Shown piece by piece: positions 17,213-25,882 of a stretch of DNA of 64,000 nucleotides; the first letter of the stretch is position 1, and every line of letters starts with the position of its first letter. The notes below the pieces were generated by a model. That model was not told where the DNA came from. It was given only the letters and a program-made list of their open reading frames with translations, and searched no databases. The position numbers were made by a program, and so were the translations under genes. The DNA is from JAWKSY01 sp041402125 (GTDB lineage Bacteria; Planctomycetota; GCA-002687715; DRQF01), in the NCBI GenBank assembly GCA_041402125.1, contig JAWKSY010000019.1:36936-100935 (forward strand), read 5' to 3'.

Positions 17213-18274
17213 TCAGCGGACCGACTGGGCCAGCTTGGCCGAGAGGCTCCGCTTGAGCTTCGCCGGCGTGATGTGGGACTTGTCGACGACGTCGAGAAGG
17301 ACGCCCGCGATCGCCCGGTTGTACTTGATCCGCTGGACCTCCGCCTTCAGGTCGGGGAGGGCGTCCTCGAAGGAGCGGACGCGGGCGTTCTCGATCTCGG
17401 TGACCTCGACGAGCCAGAAGGACGAGACGTTCTCGATCGGGCCGATCACCGTCCCCGCCTTCCGGTTCTCCGGCTTGAAGATCTCCTCGACGATGGCGCT
17501 GGGCAGATCGGAGTTGTCGGCCTCGATCCAGCCGATGTCGCCCTGCTTCTCCGCGGAGGAGTGCTCGCTCGTCCGGGCCGCGATCACGCCGAAGTCGGCC
17601 CCCGTCTCGGTGACCTTGAGCCGGTCGGTGGAGATCGAGGAGCGGATGCTCCGCTTGTTCGCGGCCGAGGACCCGCGGAAGTAGCGCTGGATCACCCGGA
17701 CCTTGCTGCGGTCCTTGAAGGTGAAATCCGAGTCCTTGCGCGACTTGTAGAAGCTCCGCAGCTCGTTGGGCGTGACCGTGATGTCGAAGAGGGGGCGGAG
17801 GTTCCGCCCCAGGCTCTTCACCCCGCCGCCCGAGCCCGCCAGGACGCGAAGCCAGGCGCCCGCCTCCTGCTGCCGCCGGAAGTCCTCGATGTACTCCTTC
17901 TCGCTCAGACCGCGATCCTGCAGGAACTGGCGGAATCCCTCCTCGCCTCCGCGCACCTCGATGAGGCGGTTGAGCGAGTTCTGGATGTCCTCCGGCCTCA
18001 GCGAGATGCCGGCCTTCTCGGAGGCCTCGCCCTTGAGGATCTCGAGGACGAGGACCTCGAGGCGGGCCTCGAACTCCTTCTTCGCCTCGGAGAGCGGGAT
18101 GTCGTCGAGGTTGATCCCCTTCGCGTCGAAGTCCTTCAGGACGTCGTAGCGGGTGACCACCTTGTCGTTGACGACGGCCTCGATCTGGTTCGTGCGGTCG
18201 AACTGGGCCGCGAGCGAGGGCGCGAGTGCCCCCAGCGCGACGACGACGGCGGTGACGATCATGGAGCGCGACAT
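17213..18274 (-). CDS. SurA/PpiC-type periplasmic chaperone, peptidyl-prolyl isomerase-like
   Basis: A 353-residue protein. ATG 18274 is preferred because GGAGGGA lies 6 nt upstream; the ATG two codons earlier abuts that site. A signal peptide (about 1-23, ending LAAQ) is followed by a SurA-like N-terminal chaperone domain (IEAVVNDKVVTRYDVLKD at about 31-48, then long helices). The C-terminal part (about 200-310) has parvulin-like features: SAEKQGDIGWIEADNSDLPS and IGPIENVSSFWLVEV. Such proteins help outer membrane proteins fold. The isomerase active site is not certain. The gene is 47 bp downstream of mfd on the same strand. Confidence 0.75.
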   Translation of the reverse strand: MSRSMIVTAVVVALGALAPSLAAQFDRTNQIEAVVNDKVVTRYDVLKDFDAKGINLDDIPLSEAKKEFEARLEVLVLEILKGEASEKAGISLRPEDIQNSLNRLIEVRGGEEGFRQFLQDRGLSEKEYIEDFRRQQEAGAWLRVLAGSGGGVKSLGRNLRPLFDITVTPNELRSFYKSRKDSDFTFKDRSKVRVIQRYFRGSSAANKRSIRSSISTDRLKVTETGADFGVIAARTSEHSSAEKQGDIGWIEADNSDLPSAIVEEIFKPENRKAGTVIGPIENVSSFWLVEVTEIENARVRSFEDALPDLKAEVQRIKYNRAIAGVLLDVVDKSHITPAKLKRSLSAKLAQSVR

Positions 18275-18321
18275 CGGCATTCCCTCCGAGGCCCCGATCC
18301 TACCAAGCCCCGGGCCCGGAC

Positions 18322-21300
18322 TCATGCCGGGGGTCGACCCGCGCCAGCCCCGCGCCGCCGGCCGCCCCGCCGTCGCGGCGGGAGCGGGCGCTCGGGGACG
18401 AGGGCGGCCTCGAGGAGCGCGAGGAGCCCGCCCGGACTCTCGATCGGCCCGCGCGGGACGAGAAGGAGGTCGCGATCCTGGATCACGCGGGCCTCGGCCC
18501 CGGTGACGGCGGCCCGGCGGCGCGCGTCCTTCAGGTCACGCGGCCGCACGAGGACGCCGTTCTCGGTGAGCGCGATCCGGTGGAGCCCGATCTCCTCCGC
18601 GAGGGCCCGGATCCGGCAGACCTCGACGAAGTCCAGCGCGAGCCGGGGCGGCGCCCCGAAGCGATCCCGCATCTCGTCGAGGATCTCCGTGAACTCCTCC
18701 GGGCGCTTCGCCCGCCCGAGCTTGCGGTAGAGCTCGAGCTTCACCTTGGGCTCGGCGACGTAGTCCTTCGGAAGGTAGGCCTCGAAGTCGAAGTCGAGCG
18801 CGACCTCGTCGGGCAGGACGAAACGCTCGTGCTTCAGCTTGCGCACCGCCTGCTCGAGCAGGCGGCAGTACATGTCGTAGCCGACGGCCGCGATGTGGCC
18901 GTGCTGCTCCGCCCCGAGGATGTTGCCGGCTCCCCGGATCTCGAGGTCGCGCATCGCGATGCGGAAGCCGCTGCCGAGCTCGTCGAACTCCTCGATCGCG
19001 CGCAGTCGCTTCTCGGCGTCGTTCGTGAGGATCACGTCGGGCCGCACGAGCAGGTACGCGTAGGCTTTCTCCCGCTGCCGCCCCACCCGACCGCGGAGCT
19101 GGTGCAGATCGGCGAGGCCGTACATGTCGGGCCGGTCGATGAAGATCGTGTTCGCGTTCGGGATGTCGATCCCCGACTCGATGATCGTCGTCGCGAGGAG
19201 GAGATCCGCCTCGCGGCGCACGAAGGCGATGAGGTTCTGCTCGATCTCCTCCGGCTTCATCTGGCCGTGGATCACGATGGAGCGGGCCTCGGGCGCGATG
19301 GCCGCGAGCTCCTTGCGGATCCGTTCGATCGACTTCACGCGGTTGTGGACGAAGAAGCACTGCCCCTGGCGCTCGAGCTCGTGCAGGACGGCGCCCCGCA
19401 CCAGATCCTCCGAGAAGCGGACGATCTTCGTCTGGACCGGCTGACGACCGCGCGGCGGCTGGGTGAGCGAGCTGATGTCGCGGATGCCGAGCAGCGAGAG
19501 GTGCAGCGTCCGCGGGATCGGCGTCGCGGTGAGGGTCAGGATGTCCACCGTCCGGCGCAGCGAGCGCAGGCGCTCCTTGTGGGCGACGCCGAAGCGCTGC
19601 TCCTCGTCGATCACGACGAGGCCGAGGTCCCGGAAGACGACGTCCTTCGAGAGCAGCCGGTGGGTGCCGATGACGATGTCGACCGCGCCCTCGACGACGC
19701 CGACGACGATCTCGTCCTGCTCCCGCTTCGTCCGGAAGCGCGTGAGGGCCTCGATCCGCACCGGGAAGTCGCTCATCCGCTCGCGGAAGGTCGTCAGGTG
19801 CTGCTCGGCGAGGACGGTCGTCGGGACCATGATCGCGGTCTGCCGCCCCGACATGGCCGCCTTGAAGGCCGCCCGCATCGCGACCTCGGTCTTCCCGTAG
19901 CCGACGTCGCCGCAGAGGAGCCGATCCATCGGCCGCGGCGACTCCATGTCGGTGCGGATCGCCTCGATCGCGGAGAGCTGGTCCGGCGTCTCCTCGTAGG
20001 GGAAGCAGGCCTCGAACTCGTGCTGCCAGGGCGTGTCGGGCGGGAAGGCGTGGCCCTCTCCCTTCTCTCGCGCGGCCTGGGTCTCGAGCATCTCCGCCGC
20101 GAGATCGGCGACGGCGCGGAAGACCTCCTCCTTCTTGCGCGACCAGGAGCGCCCGCCCACCTTCGCGAGCCGCGGGCCCTCGTCGCCCTTCGCCCCGATG
20201 TACTTCTGGACGAGATCCGCCTTCGAGACCGGGACGTAGAGGAGCACGTCGTCCCGGTACTCGAGCAGCATGAACTCCTGCGTCTCGCCGGCCTTCTCGA
20301 CCTGCTGCATCCCCACGAAGCGGCCGATGCCGTGCGCGGCGTGGACGACGTAGTCGCCCTCGGCGAGGTCGACGAAGTCGTCGATGGGACGCCCCACCCG
20401 CGCCTCCGCCGGCGCGCTGCGGGCGCGGCGCTCGAAGCGGACGTCGAAGAGTTCGCGGTGGTTGACGGCGACGACGCCGGCGGCGAGGTGGCGGAAGCCG
20501 CGATGGAAGGAGCCGACCTCGCTGCGGATCGGCCGCGCGCGGAGCGAGGTCGCGAGGAGCTCGCCGGCCTCCTCGTCCACCGCCCGCCAGAAGCGATCGC
20601 GTTCGGCCTCGGTGGCGAAGGCCACCAGCACCCGGCGGTCGTTCCCGCTCAGGAGATCGAGGGTGGCGATCGCCCCCTTCATGTCGCGGCCCTGGGCCTC
20701 GATGCCGCCCACGGGGAGATCGCGGCCCGCGGCCGGATCCACCGGCAGGCGCTCCAGGTGCAGCGGCGCCCGCGCGAGGAACTCCGCGAGCTCCGCCTCC
20801 TCGAACTCCCGCCCCTCGAGGCGACGGTGCTCGCGGACGCGGTCCGCCGCCACCTCCACGTCGGCGTGGTCGCGGAGCATGACCGGCTGGTCGGCCGGCA
20901 GGGAGAGGAAGAGCGGCGGGCCCTCGTCGTCGGCGTCGCGCGGGGCGACGCAGAGGCGCAGCCGGGTGTGCGGCGCGAGCGAGCGCTGGCTCTCGAGATC
21001 GAAGCTGCGGATCGACTCGACCTCGTCCCCGAAGAGCTCGATGCGCACCGGGTGCGCCGAGAGCAGGTCGAAGACGTCGATGATCCCGCCCCGCACCGCG
21101 AACTGCCCCGGCCGCTCGACGAGCGGCGCCCGCTCGAAGCCGGCGCGGGAGAGCGCGGCGGCCAGCTCGTCGCGATCACGCGACTCGCCCGTCGCGACGG
21201 TGAGGGTCGCGTTCTCGACCGCCTCCGGATCGAGGATGCCGTCGGTCAGGGCGACGAGCCCCGCCACGACCAGCCTCGGCCCCCGCATCCCGAGCTCGGC

Positions 21301-21645
21301 CAGGACCTCGAGGCGACGCCCCGCGACCGAACGATCCGCCACCTGGCGGAAGCCCGTCTCGTCGACCGTGGGCAGGTAGGAGACCTCGAGGCCCGGCGCG
21401 AGCCAGGCCAGATCCTCGGCCAGCCCCTGCGCTTCACCCGGGCTCGCGGTGACGAGCAGCCAGGGGCGGTCGGCCTCGCGGGCGATCGCCGCCGCGGCGA
21501 GCCCCGCGGCCGAGCCGACGAGGTTGCCGAGCTCGCGCGGCGCGGACGCGCCGGAATCCGGCACGACCGACGTGAAGAGCTCGAGGAGCCCCTCCGGCTT
21601 CGGTCCGCGCGAGCGCGCGGTCTTGCCCTCCCCCGCCGGACTCAT
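18322..21645 (-). CDS. mfd: Transcription-repair coupling factor
   Basis: An 1107-residue protein, normal length for Mfd, which removes stalled RNA polymerase and recruits UvrA to DNA lesions. ATG 21645 overlaps the rnc stop by 4 bp (ATGA). Domains in order: UvrB-like module (about 1-380, with GQFAVRGGIIDVFDLLSAHP), RNA polymerase-interacting CarD-like domain (about 418-480, GDYVVHAAHGIGRFVGMQQV), helicase core with Walker A CGDVGYGKTEVA (about 575) and DEEQRFGV (about 680), second helicase domain with VGRQREKAYAYLL, and the TRCF domain (about 943-1022). The C-terminal tail is Arg/Gly/Pro-rich. Confidence 0.96.
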   Translation of the reverse strand: MSPAGEGKTARSRGPKPEGLLELFTSVVPDSGASAPRELGNLVGSAAGLAAAAIAREADRPWLLVTASPGEAQGLAEDLAWLAPGLEVSYLPTVDETGFRQVADRSVAGRRLEVLAELGMRGPRLVVAGLVALTDGILDPEAVENATLTVATGESRDRDELAAALSRAGFERAPLVERPGQFAVRGGIIDVFDLLSAHPVRIELFGDEVESIRSFDLESQRSLAPHTRLRLCVAPRDADDEGPPLFLSLPADQPVMLRDHADVEVAADRVREHRRLEGREFEEAELAEFLARAPLHLERLPVDPAAGRDLPVGGIEAQGRDMKGAIATLDLLSGNDRRVLVAFATEAERDRFWRAVDEEAGELLATSLRARPIRSEVGSFHRGFRHLAAGVVAVNHRELFDVRFERRARSAPAEARVGRPIDDFVDLAEGDYVVHAAHGIGRFVGMQQVEKAGETQEFMLLEYRDDVLLYVPVSKADLVQKYIGAKGDEGPRLAKVGGRSWSRKKEEVFRAVADLAAEMLETQAAREKGEGHAFPPDTPWQHEFEACFPYEETPDQLSAIEAIRTDMESPRPMDRLLCGDVGYGKTEVAMRAAFKAAMSGRQTAIMVPTTVLAEQHLTTFRERMSDFPVRIEALTRFRTKREQDEIVVGVVEGAVDIVIGTHRLLSKDVVFRDLGLVVIDEEQRFGVAHKERLRSLRRTVDILTLTATPIPRTLHLSLLGIRDISSLTQPPRGRQPVQTKIVRFSEDLVRGAVLHELERQGQCFFVHNRVKSIERIRKELAAIAPEARSIVIHGQMKPEEIEQNLIAFVRREADLLLATTIIESGIDIPNANTIFIDRPDMYGLADLHQLRGRVGRQREKAYAYLLVRPDVILTNDAEKRLRAIEEFDELGSGFRIAMRDLEIRGAGNILGAEQHGHIAAVGYDMYCRLLEQAVRKLKHERFVLPDEVALDFDFEAYLPKDYVAEPKVKLELYRKLGRAKRPEEFTEILDEMRDRFGAPPRLALDFVEVCRIRALAEEIGLHRIALTENGVLVRPRDLKDARRRAAVTGAEARVIQDRDLLLVPRGPIESPGGLLALLEAALVPERPLPPRRRGGRRRGAGAGRPPA

Positions 21646-22340
21646 CCCTGCTCCTCCTCCGCGAGCGCCTCGAGCGCCCGCTGCGCGGCCGCGCGCTGGG
21701 CCGCGCGCTTGCTCGTCCCCTGCGCGGTCGCGACGACGCGCCCGTGGATCTTCACCGAGACGGTGAAGACCTGCTCGTGATCGGGTCCCTCGATCTCCTC
21801 GACGACGTAGACCGGAGTGCTGCCGTCGATCGCCTGCACCCGCTCGCCGAGCCGGGACTTCGGATCCGGCTCCGGGCGATGCCGGGCGATCTCCCGCAAC
21901 GCCGCGCCGAAGTGGCGGTTCACGAAGGTGCGCGCCGCGCGCACGCCGGCGTCGCGGTAGACCGCGGCGATGAGCGCCTCGACGGCGTTGGCGAGGATCG
22001 AGTCGCGGATGTCGTTCCGGTCGCGGAAGGTCCGCCCGACGATCACGAAGTCCTCGAGTCCGAGCGCCTTCGCGACGCGCAGGAGGCCGGCCCGCGAGAC
22101 GAGCCGCGCCCGCGCCCGCGTCAGCTCGCCCTCGCTCCAGTCGCGAGCGAGCGCGAAGAGGCAATCGCTGACGAAGAAGCCGAGCAGCGAGTCCCCCAGG
22201 AACTCCAGCCGCTCGTTGCAGGGCTGCTCCTCGCTGCGGGCCGAGGCGTGAGTGAGGGCCTCGACGAGGTGGCCGCGATCGCGGAAGGCGTGCCCGAGGC
22301 GTTCCTCGCAGCGCGCGAGCCCGTCGTCGTCGAGGGTCAT
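21642..22340 (-). CDS. rnc: Ribonuclease III
   Basis: A 232-residue enzyme that cleaves double-stranded RNA in rRNA and mRNA maturation. The catalytic domain has the signature NERLEFLGDS (42-51), which gives Glu46 and Asp50, and a second catalytic loop SILANAVEALIAAVY (114-128). In that loop the usual Asp (SILAD in E. coli, Asp114) is Asn118; the key Glu121 is kept. A dsRNA-binding domain follows (about 157-230, ending GTSKRAAQRAAAQRALEALA). Start and stop both overlap neighbouring genes by 4 bp, so translation is probably coupled from dgt to rnc to mfd. Confidence 0.94.
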   Translation of the reverse strand: MTLDDDGLARCEERLGHAFRDRGHLVEALTHASARSEEQPCNERLEFLGDSLLGFFVSDCLFALARDWSEGELTRARARLVSRAGLLRVAKALGLEDFVIVGRTFRDRNDIRDSILANAVEALIAAVYRDAGVRAARTFVNRHFGAALREIARHRPEPDPKSRLGERVQAIDGSTPVYVVEEIEGPDHEQVFTVSVKIHGRVVATAQGTSKRAAQRAAAQRALEALAEEEQG

Positions 22341-23497
22341 CCTTCCTCCGCCGCGGCGAGCAGTCGCTCGTATTCGGCCTGGGCGTAGGAGTCGGTCATG
22401 CCCGCGATGTAGTCGGCGACGGTGCGCTCGAGCCCCGCGCGCTCGATGCGCTTCACGAAGGTCTCGGGCATCCGCGAGGGCATGGCGACGAAGGCGCCGA
22501 AGAGCCCCTCGATGATGATCCGCGCGCGGCGACGCATCCGCTGAACCTCGGGGTGGGTGTAGAAGCGCTCGTAGAGGAACCCGCGCAGCTCGTGCTCGGC
22601 GCGACGGAGATCCTCGGAGAAGCCGACGAGGGGTTCGACCGTCGCGCGGCAGTCCTCGGGCCGCGTGATGTTCCCCTCGGTGATGCGACGGCGCGTCTCG
22701 GTGACGAGGTCGGCCACCATCATGTTGATGAGCTCGGCGACGCCCTTCTTCTCGCGCATGCGGCCGGTGACGCCGGGAAAACGGCGGTCGAGCCGTTCCT
22801 CGATGCGGCTCCAGATCGAGAGGCGCTCGACGTCCTCGCGGCGCAGGAGCCCCGCCTTCAGGCCGTCGTCCAGGTCGTGGCTGTTGTAGGCGATGCCGTC
22901 GCACACGTCGACGATCTGCGCCTCGAGCAGCGGCCCCTCCTCGGGGTGGTAGTCGGCGTAGGCCTCGCCGCGGAAGGGACGGTGGTGCTTGAGGATGGAC
23001 TCGCGCACCTCGTAGGTGAGGTTCAGGCCCGGGAAGCCGGGGTAGCGCTCCTCGAGCGAGTCCAGCAGGCGCAGCGCCTGCTGGTTGTGCTCGAAGCCGC
23101 CGTGGTCGCGCATGACGCGCTCGAGCACGTCGCCGCCGCTGTGCCCGAAGGGCGCGTGGCCGAGGTCGTGCGCGAGGGCGACGGCCTCGGTGAGGTCCTC
23201 GTTGAGGCCGAGGATCCGCGCGATCGAGCGCGAGATCTGCGCCACCTCGATCGTGTGGGTGAGTCGGGTGCGGTAGTGGTCGCCGGTGCGGCTGACGAAG
23301 ACCTGCGTCTTGCTCTCGAGGCGGCGGAAGGCGTTGGTGTGGATGATGCGGTCGCGGTCCCGCTGGAAGTCGGTCCGCCAGCGGTCGGGAGGCTCGGGAT
23401 GCCGACGGCCGCGGCTGTCCGCGGCGGCCATGGCGAAGGACGCGAGCGTGGCGCGTTCCCGCGCCTCGACGTCCTCTCTCTCGACGAATTCCCGCAT
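22337..23497 (-). CDS. dgt: Deoxyguanosinetriphosphate triphosphohydrolase-like HD protein
   Basis: A 386-residue HD-domain enzyme of the dNTPase family (dNTP to deoxynucleoside plus triphosphate). ATG 23497 is chosen over ATG 23524 because GGAGGGACGGGG lies just upstream. HD metal ligands are visible: RLTHTIEVAQ (78-87, His81), LAHDLGHAPFGHSG (108-121, His110/Asp111) and VDVCDGIAYNSHDLDDG (near 208, Asp). NAFRRLESKTQVF (55-67) is also typical of the family. It is the first gene of a dgt-rnc-mfd operon and is divergent from the Ppx/GppA gene, with 102 bp between the starts. Confidence 0.92.
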   Translation of the reverse strand: MREFVEREDVEARERATLASFAMAAADSRGRRHPEPPDRWRTDFQRDRDRIIHTNAFRRLESKTQVFVSRTGDHYRTRLTHTIEVAQISRSIARILGLNEDLTEAVALAHDLGHAPFGHSGGDVLERVMRDHGGFEHNQQALRLLDSLEERYPGFPGLNLTYEVRESILKHHRPFRGEAYADYHPEEGPLLEAQIVDVCDGIAYNSHDLDDGLKAGLLRREDVERLSIWSRIEERLDRRFPGVTGRMREKKGVAELINMMVADLVTETRRRITEGNITRPEDCRATVEPLVGFSEDLRRAEHELRGFLYERFYTHPEVQRMRRRARIIIEGLFGAFVAMPSRMPETFVKRIERAGLERTVADYIAGMTDSYAQAEYERLLAAAEEG

Positions 23498-23599
23498 TCC
23501 CCGTCCCTCCGGTTCGGCGCCCATGCTACCACCTCGGACGGAGGCACAAGCCCCGCCGGACCGGCGATTCCGCCGCTCCGGAAGGCCCCGAGGATCGCC

Positions 23600-24580
23600 A
23601 TGGAAACCGCGCTCGAAGCCGTCGTCGACATCGGCAGCAGCACGATCAAGTACGCGATCTACGCCCGGGAGTCGGGGACCTGGCTCCTCCGTCGCGAGGC
23701 CGACGAGGTCGCCACCGACCTCGGCCGGGGCCTCGTCCCCGGCGGCGCTTTCGCGCCGGAGGCCCGCCGGAACTCCCTGCGGGGACTCGCCGCGATGAGC
23801 TCCGAGATCGACGCCGCCGGCGCCCGGGTCGCGATCGTCGTCGCCACCGAGGCCACCCGCCGCGCCGCCGACGGCGCCGACTTCCTCGCCGAGGTCGGCC
23901 GGATCTTCGGCCCGGACGCCCCGGTCCGCCTCGTCGACGGGGACACCGAGGCCTACTGGGGGCTCCGCTCGGCCGAGGTCGGCCTGCCCGGCCTCCCCGC
24001 TCCGCTGCTCTCGATCGACCCCGGCGGCTCGAGCACGGACGTCGCCACCCGCGAACGACCCGGCGGCCCGGCCGGGGTGAGGAGCTTTCCCTTCGGCATG
24101 AACCACCTCATGGCCATCGCCCCGCCCGAGGCCGACGAGGGACGTCTGGACGCGGCCCGGATCGAGGCGCTTCGCGCCTTCCTCGACGAGCGCGCCCGGG
24201 AGATCGCCGAGTTCACCGGCCCCGCCGGCGCCCGTCCCGTCGTCGGCACGAGCGGCGCCATCCTCGCCCTCGGCACCGTCGCCGCCGGCTGCCCCGAGGG
24301 TTCCCGCGAGGCCCGCGCCCGCGCCGCGCACGGCCGCCGGGTGACCCGGGCCGAGATCGAGGCGCTCATCGCGGAGACCGCGCCGCTGACCTCCGCGGCG
24401 CGCCGCGCCCGCCACCCGAGCCTCACCCCGGTGCGCTCCGCGATCTTCGTCCAGGGAGCGATCGCCTGGGAGCGCCTGCTCGACCGCCTCGAGGCGGACT
24501 CGGCGATCGTCAACGGCTGGGGGATGAAGCTGGGCGCGCTCGTCGAGGGCGGCGCGCCCTTCCGGGCCGGGCCCGAGTAG
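23600..24580 (+). CDS. Ppx/GppA-family phosphatase
   Basis: A 326-residue ASKHA-fold protein of the exopolyphosphatase/guanosine pentaphosphatase family. Phosphate-binding motifs: VVDIGSSTIKYAIY (8-21), VATEATRRA (near 80), LSIDPGGSSTDVA (about 137-149; the usual form is DIGGGSTE) and VGTSGAI (about 214-220). Length equals the short, one-module members of the family. The substrate, polyphosphate or (p)ppGpp, cannot be told from sequence. It ends 1 bp from the convergent smpB stop. Confidence 0.88.
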   Translation: METALEAVVDIGSSTIKYAIYARESGTWLLRREADEVATDLGRGLVPGGAFAPEARRNSLRGLAAMSSEIDAAGARVAIVVATEATRRAADGADFLAEVGRIFGPDAPVRLVDGDTEAYWGLRSAEVGLPGLPAPLLSIDPGGSSTDVATRERPGGPAGVRSFPFGMNHLMAIAPPEADEGRLDAARIEALRAFLDERAREIAEFTGPAGARPVVGTSGAILALGTVAAGCPEGSREARARAAHGRRVTRAEIEALIAETAPLTSAARRARHPSLTPVRSAIFVQGAIAWERLLDRLEADSAIVNGWGMKLGALVEGGAPFRAGPE

Positions 24581-24581
24581 A

Positions 24582-25011
24582 TCAGCGCTTGTAGCGGGCC
24601 ATCTCGCGCTTCGACTCGCGCTGCTTGATCGCCTGGCGCTTGTCGTGCTCCTGCTTGCCGCGCACCAGCGCCAGCGAGACCTTCGCGAAGCCCCGTTCCC
24701 CGAAGTAGACCTCGAGGGGCACGAGCGTCAGGCCCTGCAGGGTGACCCTCTTCTCCCAGCGCCGGATCTCGCCGCGGTTCATGAGCAGCTTCCGCCGCCG
24801 CTTCGCCGCGTGGTTGTTGTAGCTCGCGTCGTCGTACTCGGGGACGTTCATCCCGATGAGCCAGACCTCGCCGCCCTCAGCGCGTAGGCCTCATGATCGA
24901 GGCCTTGCCCGCCCTCGGACCGTCTTCACTCGGTGCTGCGCGCAGGACGATCCCGGCCTCGACCGTGTCGAGATCTCGTAATCAAAGGGCGCGCCGGTTG
25001 CGGGCGACCAC
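24582..25011 (-). pseudogene. smpB: SsrA-binding protein SmpB, 5' part broken by several frameshifts
   Basis: The 3' part is intact: an 89-residue frame from 24851 (MNVPEYDDASYNNHAAKRRR to KREMARYKR), with the SmpB core and the basic C-terminal tail. Upstream, SmpB sequence continues but hops between frames: RAEGGEVWLIG, AGKAS, VKTVR, DTVEAGIVLR, FDYEI and VARNRRA, in the right order for a full SmpB of about 145-150 residues. At least five small indels in about 130 bp would be needed. Every piece keeps its conserved residues and the tmRNA gene is close by, so a real gene with sequence errors is likelier than decay. Confidence 0.8.
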
Positions 25012-25113
25012 CAGGTTCGAACGCGGCGGCCTTCGACGGACGTTTCGACGATATCCGACTCCTGAAGCGAATTTCCTTTTTTCGCGACGGCTCGCGTATC
25101 TTCGGCGTCTTCG

Positions 25114-25196
25114 GATGAAGTGGCGGAATTGGCAGACGCGCTGTGTTCAGGTCCAGCTCCCGCAAGGAGTGAAGGTTCAAGTCCTTTCTTTCGGCA
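25114..25196 (+). tRNA. tRNA-Leu (CAG), imperfect
   Basis: D-arm TGGCGGAATTGGCAGACGCG, anticodon loop TTCAGGT (anticodon CAG), long variable arm CTCC-CGCAA-GGAG and T-loop GGTTCAAGTCC are all typical of class II tRNA-Leu. Stems are flawed: the acceptor (GATGAAG/TTTCGGC) has a mismatch, one base seems to be missing from the 3' anticodon stem, and the T-stem has an extra T. Either a degenerate gene or sequence errors as in neighbouring smpB. Confidence 0.65.
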
Positions 25197-25320
25197 CCTC
25201 GCGACGCAGGGGTGGGTCCCCAGGACCCGCCTCGCTCGCATTCCGGGGTCGCCCTGCCCTTCTCCCTCCTCCGGGGAATGCCGGCCACCTCCAGCGTGTT
25301 CAGAAGCGTCGCGCCTCCAC

Positions 25321-25671
25321 GGGGCGCGACCGAAAACGGCGATCGGTATCGACCGGGCCTCGGGAAGTCGAAGTGGCGCAGAGGTTCCGGCCGTCTCTCA
25401 AACCGACCGGAAACCTTAGTTGCCAACAACAACAACTACGCTCTGGCCGCCTGAATAGTAAAGCCACGCTGCCCGGCCCATGTCTGCGGGTCGGGGCGGC
25501 GCAACACAGCGGACTGACCGCGTGCCCTCGCGCGCCCGGGTCGAGAACAGGAGGCTGGCGCGACCGGAACCCTGTCGATCGGGGTCCGGGATGCTGGAGA
25601 TGCAAAAGAACGACTACGCACGAAGCTCGATGGACGGGCATCGGGACGCGGGTTCGATTCCGCCGCCTCCA
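25321..25671 (+). ncRNA. ssrA: Transfer-messenger RNA (tmRNA)
   Basis: A one-piece tmRNA of about 351 nt that rescues stalled ribosomes with SmpB. The tag frame is at 25422-25454: GCC, four AAC, TAC, GCT, CTG, GCC, GCC, TGA, encoding ANNNNYALAA, which ends in the ALAA proteolysis signal. The 3' tRNA-like end GCGGGTTCGATTCC...CGCCTCCA (25648-25671) pairs with a 5' end near GGGGCG (25321). The 5' acceptor (GGGGGCG expected) and the T-stem (CCCGC expected) each seem one base short, in line with the errors seen in smpB. The tag sequence makes the identification firm; the exact ends are estimates. Confidence 0.9.
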
Positions 25672-25682
25672 CTCGAGAGAAA

Positions 25683-25876
25683 GGTGCCAGCCGGCTGCCT
25701 CTTGCCTGGCGGCGGCAATCGGATTTCGGCGCGCCTCGACGAGCGAGCCGCATTCGCCGGCTCCACCTCGCCGAGGGCAGCCAGCCGGCTGCCCTCTCTT
25801 CGTTCCGGCGGCGGCAATCGGATTTCGGCGCGCCTCGACGAGCGAGCCGCGGCCCGCCGGCTCCACCCCTTCGAGC
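25683..25876 (+). repeat. Tandem repeat of about 99 bp, two units, after tmRNA
   Basis: Two units share an identical 44-bp core (25708-25751 and 25807-25850; starts GGCGGCGGCAATCGG, ends GACGAGCGAGCCGC), 99 bp apart. Each is preceded by a GGCAGCC/GGCTGCC hairpin (perfect at 25775-25794) and followed by GCCGGCTCCACC, which resembles the tmRNA 3' end. A third diverged unit lies at 27144-27218. Confidence 0.8.
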
Positions 25877-25882
25877 CCAGCC

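Noticed and set aside
24891..25241. 116-codon minus-strand frame next to smpB
   Set aside because: Parts of it read as SmpB in one of several frames, and the rest is antisense to tRNA-Leu; it is not a separate gene.
25120..25419. 99-codon plus-strand frame beginning MAELADALCSG
   Set aside because: This is the usual false protein made by translating a tRNA-Leu gene and its flank.
25683..25876. Integron attC sites
   Set aside because: The hairpins lack the R/L core GTTRRRY pattern, and no integron integrase is visible.
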